Shown here: piece after piece, positions 44,617 through 53,000 of the stretch
Layout of the letters: each line of letters opens with the position of its first letter
Position numbering within the stretch: the stretch's first letter is position 1
Source: JANNMJ01 sp031426455
Lineage (GTDB): Bacteria > Bacteroidota > Bacteroidia > Cytophagales > Hymenobacteraceae
Reading direction: 5' to 3'
Length of the DNA stretch: 64,000 nt
Assembly: GCA_031426455.1 (NCBI GenBank)
Contig: JANPLI010000154.1
Location: 14,970 to 78,969 of the forward strand
Made by a program: the position numbers and the translations under genes
The notes under the pieces: model-generated
The model's input: the letters and a program-made list of their open reading frames with translations, nothing else
Databases searched by the model: none
Told to the model about the DNA's origin: nothing

Positions 44617-44728
44617 TGGTCGACCACTTACCTGACGGGTGCGCGCCGCCCGGCCCCGGCAGGTACGCCTACGGAGCCGGGCGGCGCGCCCAGTCGGGAA
44701 GAACGAATGAGGTGGACGGACCCGGCCT

Positions 44729-45016
44729 TTAGCCGTTGTGGACGCCCGCAGCGGCAGTCTCCGTATCGTCATCATCGGAGGTGGCTACCTGCCGCACGAC
44801 GAGCAGGGCGCCGACGGCCAACAGCCCACCAACTACCAATAGCTGCCGCGTGCTCAGGCGGCGCCCTACTTTCAGCAGTAAGGTGCCAGCGTGCGAAAGC
44901 AGTTCGGGCAGGTGGTCGTGGTTACCCTGGTAAACGTGCATCACCGATTCGACGATGCGGGAGAGGTCTTCCGGCAGGAGATTCAGGGCCGTTTCGGCAT
45001 TCGTGGGCGAATTCAT
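44729..45016 (-). CDS. Small membrane protein of unknown function
   Basis: 95 residues from ATG 45016. Residues 1-55 are soluble and helical (ETALNLLPEDLSRIVESVMHV, LPELLSHAGTLLLKVGRRL). One membrane helix follows at about 58-76 (LLVVGGLLAVGALLVV), then an acidic tail with TSDDDDTET. No family is recognised. The amphipathic helix followed by a single anchor suggests a membrane-associated regulator or stress protein; this is inference only. It is transcribed away from tRNA-His. Confidence 0.6.
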   Translation of the reverse strand: MNSPTNAETALNLLPEDLSRIVESVMHVYQGNHDHLPELLSHAGTLLLKVGRRLSTRQLLVVGGLLAVGALLVVRQVATSDDDDTETAAAGVHNG

Positions 45017-45166
45017 AAACAAATCAAAAGGTTAAAAAAAGCGGCGACCCGACGAGCGAGCCAACTGCCCGGCCTTACGGGCCGGGCGCGCGGAGGTTGG
45101 GGCAGCGCAGGCACCGGGCCAACTGCTGGGCCAACTGCCGGGGCAACGGTTAAGCGCGGCAAAAGC

Positions 45167-45197
45167 TTGCGCCCTTCGTTCGCTTGCCGTACCTTTG
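45167..45197 (+). promoter_or_regulatory. Consensus promoter of tRNA-His
   Basis: TTG at 45167-45169, a 20-nt spacer, and TACCTTTG at 45190-45197 match the Bacteroidota -33/-7 consensus exactly. The tRNA begins 19 nt later. Confidence 0.75.
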
Positions 45198-45215
45198 CCC
45201 CCGCAAAACGCACAC

Positions 45216-45290
45216 GCACGGCATAGCTCAGTTGGTTAGAGCGTCGGATTGTGATTCCGAAGGTCGTGGGTTCGAGCCCCATTGCTGTGC
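45216..45290 (+). tRNA. tRNA-His (GTG)
   Basis: The extra G at position -1 (45216) pairs with C73 (45290), the identity element of tRNA-His. Acceptor CACGGCA pairs with TGCTGTG, the anticodon loop gives GTG, and the T loop is TTCGAGC. Confidence 0.96.
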
Positions 45291-45304
45291 CTTTCTCCGC
45301 TGAC

Positions 45305-45336
45305 AGCGCCCGCCGAACCTGCGTTCGGCGGGCGCT
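45305..45336 (+). terminator. Hairpin after tRNA-His
   Basis: A perfect 14-bp stem, AGCGCCCGCCGAAC with GTTCGGCGGGCGCT, around a CTGC loop. It lacks a T-run but sits between the tRNA and a convergent gene. Confidence 0.7.
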
Positions 45337-45354
45337 GGTCGTTTGAGCCAGCGC

Positions 45355-45789
45355 CTATCGGGCCCCGGCCCGGCGTTTCAGCAAAAAGAAGTGCGATAAC
45401 TTAGTGGCCGACACCGGGCCAACGTAGGCAGCGCTCAGTTCCCAGCCCTGCCGGTACAACAGCAGCAGGGCGCTGGTAGCCGACGGCGTGGCCTTGATTT
45501 TCTTGATCAGTTCCGCCTGGGCCGGCGTGTACACCTTGTTTTTGGTGCCGAGACCAAAATCCAGCCCCACGAACGAATCCGGGTTGCTGCTGCCCTCGAA
45601 ATTGAGCAGGCACATTTGGGTGTTTTCGATTTCCAGCGCCGTCGCACTTGGGAGGGCAACCAGCGAGTCCGGCATCAGCTCGGTTCCTCCCGCAGGGGTC
45701 GGAACCGGCGCGCGGCGCTGGGCGAGCACACCGCCCGGCAGCAGGCTCAGCGCAAAAGCTAACGTGCTTACAAAAAAAAGGCTACGCAT
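45355..45789 (-). CDS. Secreted protein of unknown function
   Basis: 144 residues from ATG 45789, with a signal peptide (MRSLFFVSTLAFALSLLPGG ending VLAQ). The frame is open to 46131, but the extension overlaps the neighbouring leader and has no start-like features. The mature part contains ALEIENTQMCLLNFEGSSN, FVGLDFGLGTKNKVYTP and ALLLLYRQGWELSAAYVGP, predicted as an alpha/beta domain. WELSAAY recalls small Bacteroidota envelope proteins, but no family is assigned. It is divergent from the PfkB kinase, with about 250 bp between. Confidence 0.7.
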   Translation of the reverse strand: MRSLFFVSTLAFALSLLPGGVLAQRRAPVPTPAGGTELMPDSLVALPSATALEIENTQMCLLNFEGSSNPDSFVGLDFGLGTKNKVYTPAQAELIKKIKATPSATSALLLLYRQGWELSAAYVGPVSATKLSHFFLLKRRAGAR

Positions 45790-46042
45790 TGGGTAAAGAA
45801 AAAGGGGTGGAACGAAGGTAGAAAAAAGGACTGACCCCGCAAGCCAGCCGGGCAAAAACCCGCACCCAAAAGCCACCTGGCCCAGCTTGATGCTGCTTCG
45901 CACTTTGGCGGCACGGCGGAAAAGCTGGCAGCCGAAGATGGCTGGCAAGTCCCCCGGCGATTGGCGCCCAGCTACCGACCTTTGCGGAGCGCCCGGCCCG
46001 TTGTGCGGCGGGCTTTTTTTCGATTTTTCTTTTTTCGCCGGA

Positions 46043-46957
46043 ATGTCCCTACTCGTGATCGGCTCCGTGGCCTTTGATGCCATCGAAACGCCTTTTGGTA
46101 AAACCGATAAAATCATCGGTGGCGCGGCCACCTACATTGCGCTCGCCGCGTCTTACTCGCAGCAGCCGATCAACCTGGTGGCCGTCGTGGGCGACGACTT
46201 TCCCGCCGCCGATATTCAACTCCTCCAGGACCACGGCATCGACACCACCGGCTTACAGATCAAGGCGGGCGAAAAGTCGTTCTTCTGGTCCGGCAAGTAC
46301 GCCACTGACCTGAACTCGCGCCAGACGCTGCAAACCGACCTCAACGTGCTGGCCAACTTCGACCCAGTGCTGCCCGACGCCTACCAGGGCTGCGACTACC
46401 TGATGCTCGGCAATCTGGTGCCAGCTGTGCAGCGCACCGTGATCGAACGCCTGTACCGCCGCCCGAAGCTGATCGTGCTCGACACGATGAACTTCTGGAT
46501 GGATATCGCCCTCGACGACCTGCGCCAGACCCTGAAGCTGGTCGATGTACTGAGTATTAACGATGAGGAAGCCCGCCAGTTGTCCGGCGAATACTCGCTC
46601 GTGAAGGCCGCGCGCGTGATCCGGGCGATGGGGCCGCACACGCTCATCATCAAAAAAGGAGAACACGGCGCGCTGCTGTTTGGGCCGGAAGGCCAGATTT
46701 TCCACTGCCCGGCCCTGCCGCTGGAAGACGTTTTCGACCCCACCGGCGCCGGCGACACTTTCGCGGGCGGTTTCATCGGCTTCCTGGCCGCCGCCGGCCG
46801 CACCGATTTTGCGGCCATGACCCAGGCCGTCGTGCGCGGCTCGGCAATGGCGTCGTTCTGCGTCGAAAAATTCGGCCCCGAGCGTCTGCTGAACCTGACG
46901 CCCGACGAAATCGCGGCGCGCGAAGCAGAATTCGCCGCGTTGGTAAAAGTAGGGTAA
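46043..46957 (+). CDS. PfkB-family sugar (ribokinase-like) kinase
   Basis: 304 residues from ATG 46043. The family signatures are present: N-terminal VIGSVAFDAIETPFG, GGAATYIALAAS near residue 27, and the C-terminal EDVFDPTGAGDTFAGGFIGF with the catalytic aspartate in GAGD. It transfers phosphate from ATP to a sugar or nucleoside in the cytoplasm; the substrate cannot be told. The frame extends upstream to 45887 without a better start; the sequence before the ATG is AT-rich and leader-like. The stop is followed directly by a heptad array. Confidence 0.92.
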   Translation: MSLLVIGSVAFDAIETPFGKTDKIIGGAATYIALAASYSQQPINLVAVVGDDFPAADIQLLQDHGIDTTGLQIKAGEKSFFWSGKYATDLNSRQTLQTDLNVLANFDPVLPDAYQGCDYLMLGNLVPAVQRTVIERLYRRPKLIVLDTMNFWMDIALDDLRQTLKLVDVLSINDEEARQLSGEYSLVKAARVIRAMGPHTLIIKKGEHGALLFGPEGQIFHCPALPLEDVFDPTGAGDTFAGGFIGFLAAAGRTDFAAMTQAVVRGSAMASFCVEKFGPERLLNLTPDEIAAREAEFAALVKVG

Positions 46958-47064
46958 GCGAAGTGCGAGGTGCGAAGTGCGAGGTGCAAAGTGTGAGATG
47001 CGAAGTGTGAGGTGCGAAGTGGCACATTAAAACAGTCACTCAGTCACTCCGTTACTCAGTTCCT
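46958..47064 (+). repeat. Heptad array (GCGAAGT) and octad array after the PfkB gene
   Basis: Nine 7-bp units of GCGAAGT/GCGAGGT type fill 46958-47020, starting at the base after the stop codon. Four 8-bp units follow at 47033-47064 (CAGTCACT twice, CCGTTACT, CAGTTCCT). The heptad unit is the same as at 20714-20762 in another phase. Confidence 0.9.
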
Positions 47065-47141
47065 CTGCAACTTGTAGAGGCCTTTGGGAGTACAGGCAGA
47101 TGGAGCCGTCCGGCTCTTTCACCTTTCAGCCCCACTTCCCG

Positions 47142-47357
47142 ATGAGCAACAAAATTCCTGACCTGCAAGGCAATGATAAAGCCTCGGTCAACCCCAATAC
47201 CCGCAAGAAAAACACGCAGATTCAGAACCCCAGCCGCAACGTGGTGTCGCAGCACGGCAACACGACTAACGGCGGCTCGGCGGGGAAAGAACCGCGCAAA
47301 ACGGTGCCGATTCGCAAGAATCCGCAGAACAACAACCCAATGTCGCACGACGTGTAG
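47142..47357 (+). CDS. Small basic, probably disordered protein
   Basis: 71 residues from ATG 47142; the frame is open to 47100. Composition is dominated by N, K, P, Q, R and S (SVNPNTRKKNTQIQNPSRN, PRKTVPIRKNPQNNNPM). There are no hydrophobic segments and no cysteines, so it should be unfolded and basic. Nucleic-acid binding is possible but unproven. A terminator hairpin follows. The codon pattern is GC-rich at the third position as in neighbouring genes, which supports real coding. Confidence 0.6.
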   Translation: MSNKIPDLQGNDKASVNPNTRKKNTQIQNPSRNVVSQHGNTTNGGSAGKEPRKTVPIRKNPQNNNPMSHDV

Positions 47358-47412
47358 CGTGGGCGGCTGACCTGCCGCTGTCCATTAGCACCGCTCCGGC
47401 TTCGGGGATCAT

Positions 47413-47451
47413 CGCCCGCTTCGCGCTATTTGCGTGGAGCGGGCGTTTTTT
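47413..47451 (+). terminator. Intrinsic terminator after the 47142 gene
   Basis: CGCCCGCT (47413-47420) pairs with AGCGGGCG (47438-47445), followed by six T at 47446-47451. Confidence 0.8.
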
Positions 47452-47618
47452 GTGGCTAGGTTTGCCGTACCTGCCCGGCCAAACGAACGGTTAGCCGGAG
47501 AATAGACGGTATTTCCCCGTGGTAATCATTTTCTGCCAAGACGCGGAGAAGCGCCAAGCCGCGCTATCGTCGGCGTGACCTGACCAATCGACCTTACACC
47601 ACCCTCACCACCTGACCT

Positions 47619-48839
47619 ATGCGCATTTACCGAAACGGCGCCGAGGCCGTCGTCAGCGCCCTGCACGAGCTCCTGACTGCTGCCGCCCCGCCCGTGGCTG
47701 AGCGCACCGTGGATCAGGGGCTGCGCGCCCACCCCAAATGGGGCGCCCGCGACCGGCATTTCTTCGCCGATGCCGTGTACGAAATCCTCCGCTGGCGGCG
47801 CCTCCTCGGTGCCGCAGCGGGGGCCGACACCGCCTGGCCCCTGCTGGCCGCGCACCTGGTGCGGCGCGGGGCGGAAACCCTGCCCGACTGGTCCGAATTC
47901 GCGGGGCTTTCCGTCGAAACGATGGCTGCCCGACTGGCGGATCCGGCGCTGCCGCTGGCCGTGCGTGAATCGATGCCCGACTGGCTGGCGGCGTACCCAT
48001 CGGCCGAAAATGCGCCCAACCTGCTGGCCCGCTGGCCCGCCGAGCTGGCGGCGCAAAACACGGCGGCGCCCGTCACGCTGCGCGTCAATCCGCTGAAAGG
48101 CACGGTGGCCCAGGCAGCGGCGCGGCTGCTGGCCGAGGGCATCGAAACCGACCCGGTGCCCGGCCTGCCGTGGGCGTTGCGGCTGCGCGTTCGGAAGCCC
48201 GTAACGCGCACCGCCGCTTTTCAGGCGGGGCTGGTAGAGTTGCAGGACGGCGGCTCGCAGCGCATCGCGCCGCTGCTGGCCGTGGAGCCGGGAATGCGGG
48301 TGCTGGACGGTTGCGCCGGCGCCGGGGGCAAAACGCTGCATCTAGCTGGCCTGCTGCGTAATCGGGGCGAAATCCGCGCCCTCGACATCGTGGACAACCG
48401 CCTCGCCGAACTGCGCCGCCGCGCCACCCGTGCCGGGGCCACCAATATCGAAACCGGCCGCGCCGACGATGCCGCCACGCGCGCCGCGCTCGCTAACTGG
48501 GCCGACCGCCTGCTCCTCGACGTGCCCTGCACCGGCACCGGCACCCTGCGCCGCCAGCCCGACCTGAAATGGCGCCTCACGCCCGCCTTCCGGGCGGAAG
48601 TGGGCGCCGCCCAGCGGCAGATTCTGCGCGACTACCCGGCGATGCTCCGGCCCGGCGGGCTGCTGGTGTACGCCACCTGCTCGCTGCTGCCGGCCGAAGG
48701 CGAAGACGTGATTCGGGAGCAGCTCGCCGCCCCCGGCAATGCGCTCGAACTGCTGGAAGAACACCGCACCTGGACCAGCGAAACCGCCGACGACGGCTTC
48801 TATATGGCCCTGCTGCACAAAGCGGATGGGCCCGTCTGA
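47619..48839 (+). CDS. RsmB/NOP-family rRNA cytosine-C5 methyltransferase
   Basis: 406 residues. The N-terminal 150 residues resemble the NusB-like RNA-binding region of RsmB (DQGLRAHPKWGARDRHFFAD). The SAM-binding Rossmann fold has VLDGCAGAGGKTLHLA near residue 225 and ALDIVDNRLAELRRR after it. The two cysteines of the m5C mechanism are present in DVPCTGTGTLRRQPDLKWR and VYATCSLLPAEGEDV. It methylates a cytosine in RNA, probably 16S rRNA, but the exact position is not decided by sequence. It is transcribed alone, with short intergenic gaps. Confidence 0.92.
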   Translation: MRIYRNGAEAVVSALHELLTAAAPPVAERTVDQGLRAHPKWGARDRHFFADAVYEILRWRRLLGAAAGADTAWPLLAAHLVRRGAETLPDWSEFAGLSVETMAARLADPALPLAVRESMPDWLAAYPSAENAPNLLARWPAELAAQNTAAPVTLRVNPLKGTVAQAAARLLAEGIETDPVPGLPWALRLRVRKPVTRTAAFQAGLVELQDGGSQRIAPLLAVEPGMRVLDGCAGAGGKTLHLAGLLRNRGEIRALDIVDNRLAELRRRATRAGATNIETGRADDAATRAALANWADRLLLDVPCTGTGTLRRQPDLKWRLTPAFRAEVGAAQRQILRDYPAMLRPGGLLVYATCSLLPAEGEDVIREQLAAPGNALELLEEHRTWTSETADDGFYMALLHKADGPV

Positions 48840-48992
48840 CGGCGTCCGGCGTCTGGCTAAGCCCGAAATCTTACGGCCCATTCAGACGATGCGATGGCCG
48901 GCTGCGGCACCATTGCCGGCTGCTGAAATGCCGCCGATCAGCTATTTTGCTGCCTGATTTCGTTGGCTGATTCTCCTGACGCCCCTTTCCGA

Positions 48993-49352
48993 ATGCGTAC
49001 TCTTCTGTTTTCCGCCCTGTTCGGCGCCTGCCTGCTGACGGCCGCCACCGCCCACGCCCAGAGCGAAGGCACCGAAATCGATGCGCGCGTGGAAGCGCGC
49101 CGCCAGGCGATTATCGAGCGCAAGCAGGCCGTTGCTGAGGCGCGCACTACCGCCGATGGCACCCGTACGCAGATGCAGGCGCAGGAGCGCGCGCTGAAAG
49201 ACCTGCAAAAACGCTTTGCCAAAGAAGAGGGCGAATACAAGAAGGCGCTCACCAAGCAAAAGCAGGCCGAAGCCGACCTGAAGAAGGAAGAAGCCGCCAT
49301 CAAGGCCGCCCGGAAGCGCGACCGGGAGGCGGCTAAACGCAGCAAGAAATGA
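48993..49352 (+). CDS. Secreted helical (coiled-coil) protein, paralogue of the next gene
   Basis: 119 residues from ATG 48993, with a signal peptide ending ATAHAQ. The mature part is one long charged helix: ARRQAIIERKQAVAEARTTA, MQAQERALKDLQKRFAKEEG, then a Lys/Ala-rich end (AAIKAARKRDREAAKRSKK). It has no cysteine. The next gene, 49 bp downstream, encodes the same design, so this is a tandem duplication. Function is unknown. It is likely periplasmic; a role in binding peptidoglycan or envelope polymers would be a guess. Confidence 0.75.
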   Translation: MRTLLFSALFGACLLTAATAHAQSEGTEIDARVEARRQAIIERKQAVAEARTTADGTRTQMQAQERALKDLQKRFAKEEGEYKKALTKQKQAEADLKKEEAAIKAARKRDREAAKRSKK

Positions 49353-49388
49353 GGCTGCTGGAGCGCGCCCGTCCTAAACAGATGCCGG

Positions 49389-49396
49389 TATCTTTG
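49389..49396 (+). promoter_or_regulatory. Candidate -7 element for the 49402 gene
   Basis: TATCTTTG fully matches TAnnTTTG and ends 5 nt before the ATG, implying a nearly leaderless mRNA. No TTG at the expected distance. Confidence 0.4.
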
Positions 49397-49401
49397 CGGC
49401 A

Positions 49402-49809
49402 ATGAAGGCCTTGCTACGTGGTTGTCTGCTACTGATTACGGTGTTGTTGGTCCGGGGTGTGGCCCACGGGCAGGCGCCCACGGCAGCCGAATCGCGGAAG
49501 GCCGATGCGGAGTTCGCGGCGCGCATCAGTCAGTTCAAAAAGCGCCTGACGGATCAGCAGGTGCGCACGGCCGATGCGCAAGCCACCGCCGACAAAGCCA
49601 AGCTCGAAGTCCGTGCCCAGGAACGCGCCCTGCGCGAAGCCCGCGACCGGCTGGGCCTGGCCAAAGAGGCCGTAGATGCCGCCGAAGACCGCGAGAAAGA
49701 AACCAAAGCCCTGATCAAAGCCGAGGAGCGCGCCCGCAAGGAAGCGCGCAAGGAAGCAAAAGCAGCCCGCAAAGCGGAGAAAAAGGCCGATTCGTTGAAG
49801 CGCGACTGA
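49402..49809 (+). CDS. Secreted helical (coiled-coil) protein, paralogue of the previous gene
   Basis: 135 residues with a signal peptide (MKALLRGCLLLITVLLVRG ending AHGQ). It shares with the 48993 protein the pattern DAQATADKAKLEVRAQERAL followed by a highly charged helix ending in lysine- and alanine-rich repeats (ARKEARKEAKAARKAEKKAD). Predicted fold is a single long helix or coiled coil. It has a candidate -7 box of its own, so the two paralogues may be controlled separately. Function is unknown. Confidence 0.75.
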   Translation: MKALLRGCLLLITVLLVRGVAHGQAPTAAESRKADAEFAARISQFKKRLTDQQVRTADAQATADKAKLEVRAQERALREARDRLGLAKEAVDAAEDREKETKALIKAEERARKEARKEAKAARKAEKKADSLKRD

Positions 49810-49870
49810 AGGCGGACACGCTTACGGAAAAACACACCGCCGGCTGAACGCGCCGTCGGCCGGAAGGCGC

Positions 49871-49910
49871 AAAAAAAAGCCCTACCCGCGTTTGCGGATA
49901 GGGCTTTTTT
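49871..49910. terminator. Bidirectional terminator between the 49402 gene and tRNA-Ala
   Basis: AGCCCTACCCGC (49878-49889) pairs with GCGGATAGGGCT (49894-49905), flanked by eight A on the left and six T on the right, so it can act on both strands. Confidence 0.9.
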
Positions 49911-49921
49911 CGGAGACCGAG

Positions 49922-49995
<74 letters not shown>

Positions 49996-50012
49996 GGATG
50001 GTGATTGTGGGG

Positions 50013-50044
50013 CAAAGGTACGGCGCCGATCCGCAAATCGCCAA
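50013..50044 (-). promoter_or_regulatory. Promoter of tRNA-Ala
   Basis: On the minus strand TTG (50044-50042), a 21-nt spacer, and TACCTTTG (50020-50013), a full -7 match, 17 nt before the tRNA. Confidence 0.7.
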
Positions 50045-50046
50045 AC

Positions 50047-50085
50047 AAAAAATGCCACCCGACGCTGGTCGGGTGGCATTTTTTT
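50047..50085. terminator. Bidirectional terminator after the Oar-like receptor gene
   Basis: ATGCCACCCGAC (50052-50063) pairs with GTCGGGTGGCAT (50068-50079), with A- and T-runs on either side. Confidence 0.9.
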
Positions 50086-50098
50086 CGGAGCAGGCAGC

Positions 50099-53000
50099 CT
50101 AGTTAAAAATATAACGCAGGCCAATCTGCATCTGCCAGCGCGAGGCGAGGCCGCCCACGTCGTCGCGGAAGGTCTTGTTCAGCACCTGGCCCGGCGTGGT
50201 CACGGCGCCGGGCGTGGTGATGGTGCCGCCGCTGTCGATGGTAGCGGGCGAGATCGTCGGGTTCACGAGGTACGGATACTGGAAGACCGGCTTACCGTCG
50301 GCGCCGTAGCTCTGGAAGCTGAGCAGGTTATTGCGGTTGGGGGTCTGGATAACGCCCCAGTTTTTGTTCAGCAGGTTGCCGATGTTGAAGACGTCGAGCG
50401 AAAACTGGAGCGTGTTGCGGTTGTCGTTGCCGAGGTTCGTGAACACATCCTGCAACAGGCGGAAGTCGATCCGGTGCTGCCACGGACGGGCGGCGCCATT
50501 ACGCTCGGCGTACTTGCCGCGCCGCTCCTTGAGGTACTTGTCCTGCTCGATGTAGCTGTTCAGGTCGGCCCACTGCTGCTCCTTGGTGTAGGTGCTCACG
50601 ACGTTGAGGCGGTCGCGGTCGTTGGGCGCGTAGAAACGCACGTCTTGCAGCGTGATCTCTTCGGCCGAGCGCGGCACGTACATCAGGTCGTTGTTACCGC
50701 CCGCGCCGTCACCGTTCATATCGCCCTGATAGACGTACGAGAAGCGGCTACTGCCGAAGGCGTCGTTGGCGGCGGCGCCAACATAGAATACCGAGACGGT
50801 GGTAGCCGCGTGCCGGAGGTATTCGCGCTTGTACGAACCCGACGCAATCACGCGGTGCTGCTGAAGGAAGTTGGAGTACGAGAGCACGTTCGCGTTCGGG
50901 TCGCCGGAAACGGCGCGGTCGCGCCAGATCGACTGCGCGATCGAGCCACCGTCGTTCACCGAGCGCGAATCGGTGTAGGTATAGGCCACATCGACGTAGA
51001 GGCCGTTGTCGAAAGCGCGGCGGAGCTGGCCCGTCACGGAGTAGGAGTAGCCTTTGTTGGTGTTGCGCATCACGATGGCGTCAGTGATGTTGGGGTTCGC
51101 CGCCGTGTTGGCTTTCGGGCGCCCGCCGTAGAACGGTGCGCCCGCCGTGCGGGTGGTATCGAAGAGCTGGGTGCCGTTCGCGGGGTTCACCACGGGGCCG
51201 TAGATGCGGTTGTTGGCGAAAATGGCCGGGCGATAGTTGCCGGTCTGGACGCCGGCGGCATCGCGCGGGGTGGAGGCGTTTCGCAGGTTGATCGCATTGC
51301 CGTTGGCGTCGGCGTAGTAGTAAATCGGCCGGTTATCGGCGCCTTTCGCGAAGACGGTCGCGTTCGGCAGGTTCACGTTCTCGTGGTATATGGCGTTGAG
51401 GTCCTGCGTGAAAATGCCTTCCAGGGTAGCCACGATGCCACCGGGTAGCTGGATGTCGGTGGCGAGGTTGGTGCGCCACACCTGCGGAAATTTGAAATCC
51501 TTTTCTGTGACAGCCAGATTATAAGAAGTGTTTGCCGCCCGGGTCTGCGGGATGTAGGCGGTCTCGCTGGGGTTGAAGACGGTGTTGGAGTTCGAGAACG
51601 AGCCGAACAGCAGACCGTTATTGGAGGCCTGGTTCGAGATCCAGACGAACGGCACCCGGCCCGTGAACACGCCCGTGCCGCCGCGCACCTGGTAGCGCTG
51701 GTTGTCGAGCACGTCCCAGTTGACGCCCACGCGCGGCGAGAACAGCAGGCTCGTCTTCTGAAACTGGTCGGTTTCGATCCGGTAGCCGTCGCGGAAGCGG
51801 AGCTTGGCGACATCCTCATTGCGGCCGATATCGGTCGGGATGTTCGGCACGTCGGCGCGCAAACCGAGCGTCACTTTCAGATTCTGGCGCACGGCGTACT
51901 CATCCTGCGCGTAGAGGCCAAACTGCTGGGCCGTGATTTTGGCGAAGGGAAACGAGCCGTCGGGTAGGGCCGAGTACTGCAACCGGTACAGCGCTGCCGG
52001 GGTGGCCGGCGTGCCGGCCGGCGCCGCCACCAGCGCGCCATTCGCGTCGCGCACGAAGCCCGCCGAGTTGTAGAAGGCGTCGAGGGAGTTGAACTGGTAG
52101 TTGCCGTAGTAGTTCGGCGCGAACCCGTTCTTGAATTTGTAGAACTCGTTGTAGGTGCCGAGCGTCAGGACGTGGCGCCCGAGAAACATCGTGTAGTTAT
52201 CGCCGACCTGGAAGACGTCGGTGTTGAGGATGTTGTTGGCCGAGAACGCCTCATACCCGAATGAGGTGAGCGTGGGCGTGGCCGAGGTGGTGCCCGCCGG
52301 GCCGTTGCCGATATCGACCAGCGGGAAGATGCCGCCGGAGCTTTCGCGGAAGTCGCGGAAAGCGGTGTAGCCGGCCGTGAAGTTGTTCGAGGCCCGCGCG
52401 CCAAAGGTCGAGTTCAGCTCGCCGATCACCGAGTGCAGGTTGTTGTTGATGCGGTAGTACGCCGACTCAAACGGCAGCCCCGTATTGCTCTGCGAGCGGC
52501 CGTTGGTGAGGGCCCCGGAGTTCGACGGCGACACGTCGCGGTACGACTTCAGGTAGTTGTACTTGACGCTGAAGCGGTGCTTGTCGGAGATGTTCCAGTC
52601 GAGCTTCGCGGTGGCTTTATCGGAGTTCTGCTCCAGCTGGTAGTTCTCGTAGGCGCCGGCGTTGTAGTTGTACCGCGTTCGGAGGAAGCCTTGCAGCTCA
52701 TCGAGCTGCGCCGCCGACGCGCTCGATACGTCGGTGCCCGCCGTCAGGCCGGGGCGCAGGGCGCGGAAGTTACCGGTGGGCGGGTCGTTACGGCGCTCCT
52801 GCTCGGCGTTCAGGAAGAAAAAGAGTTTGTCTTTGATGATCGGGCCACCCACCCGGAAGCCGTAGTTTTTGAGATCGAACTTGGGGTAGGCCTGCTCCAC
52901 GTCGCCTACTTTCTTGCCCACGAAGCTTTGGTCACGGTAAAAGCCGTAAACCGAGCCGCTGAATTTGTTCGAGCCGGAGCGCGTCACGGCGTTGATGCCA

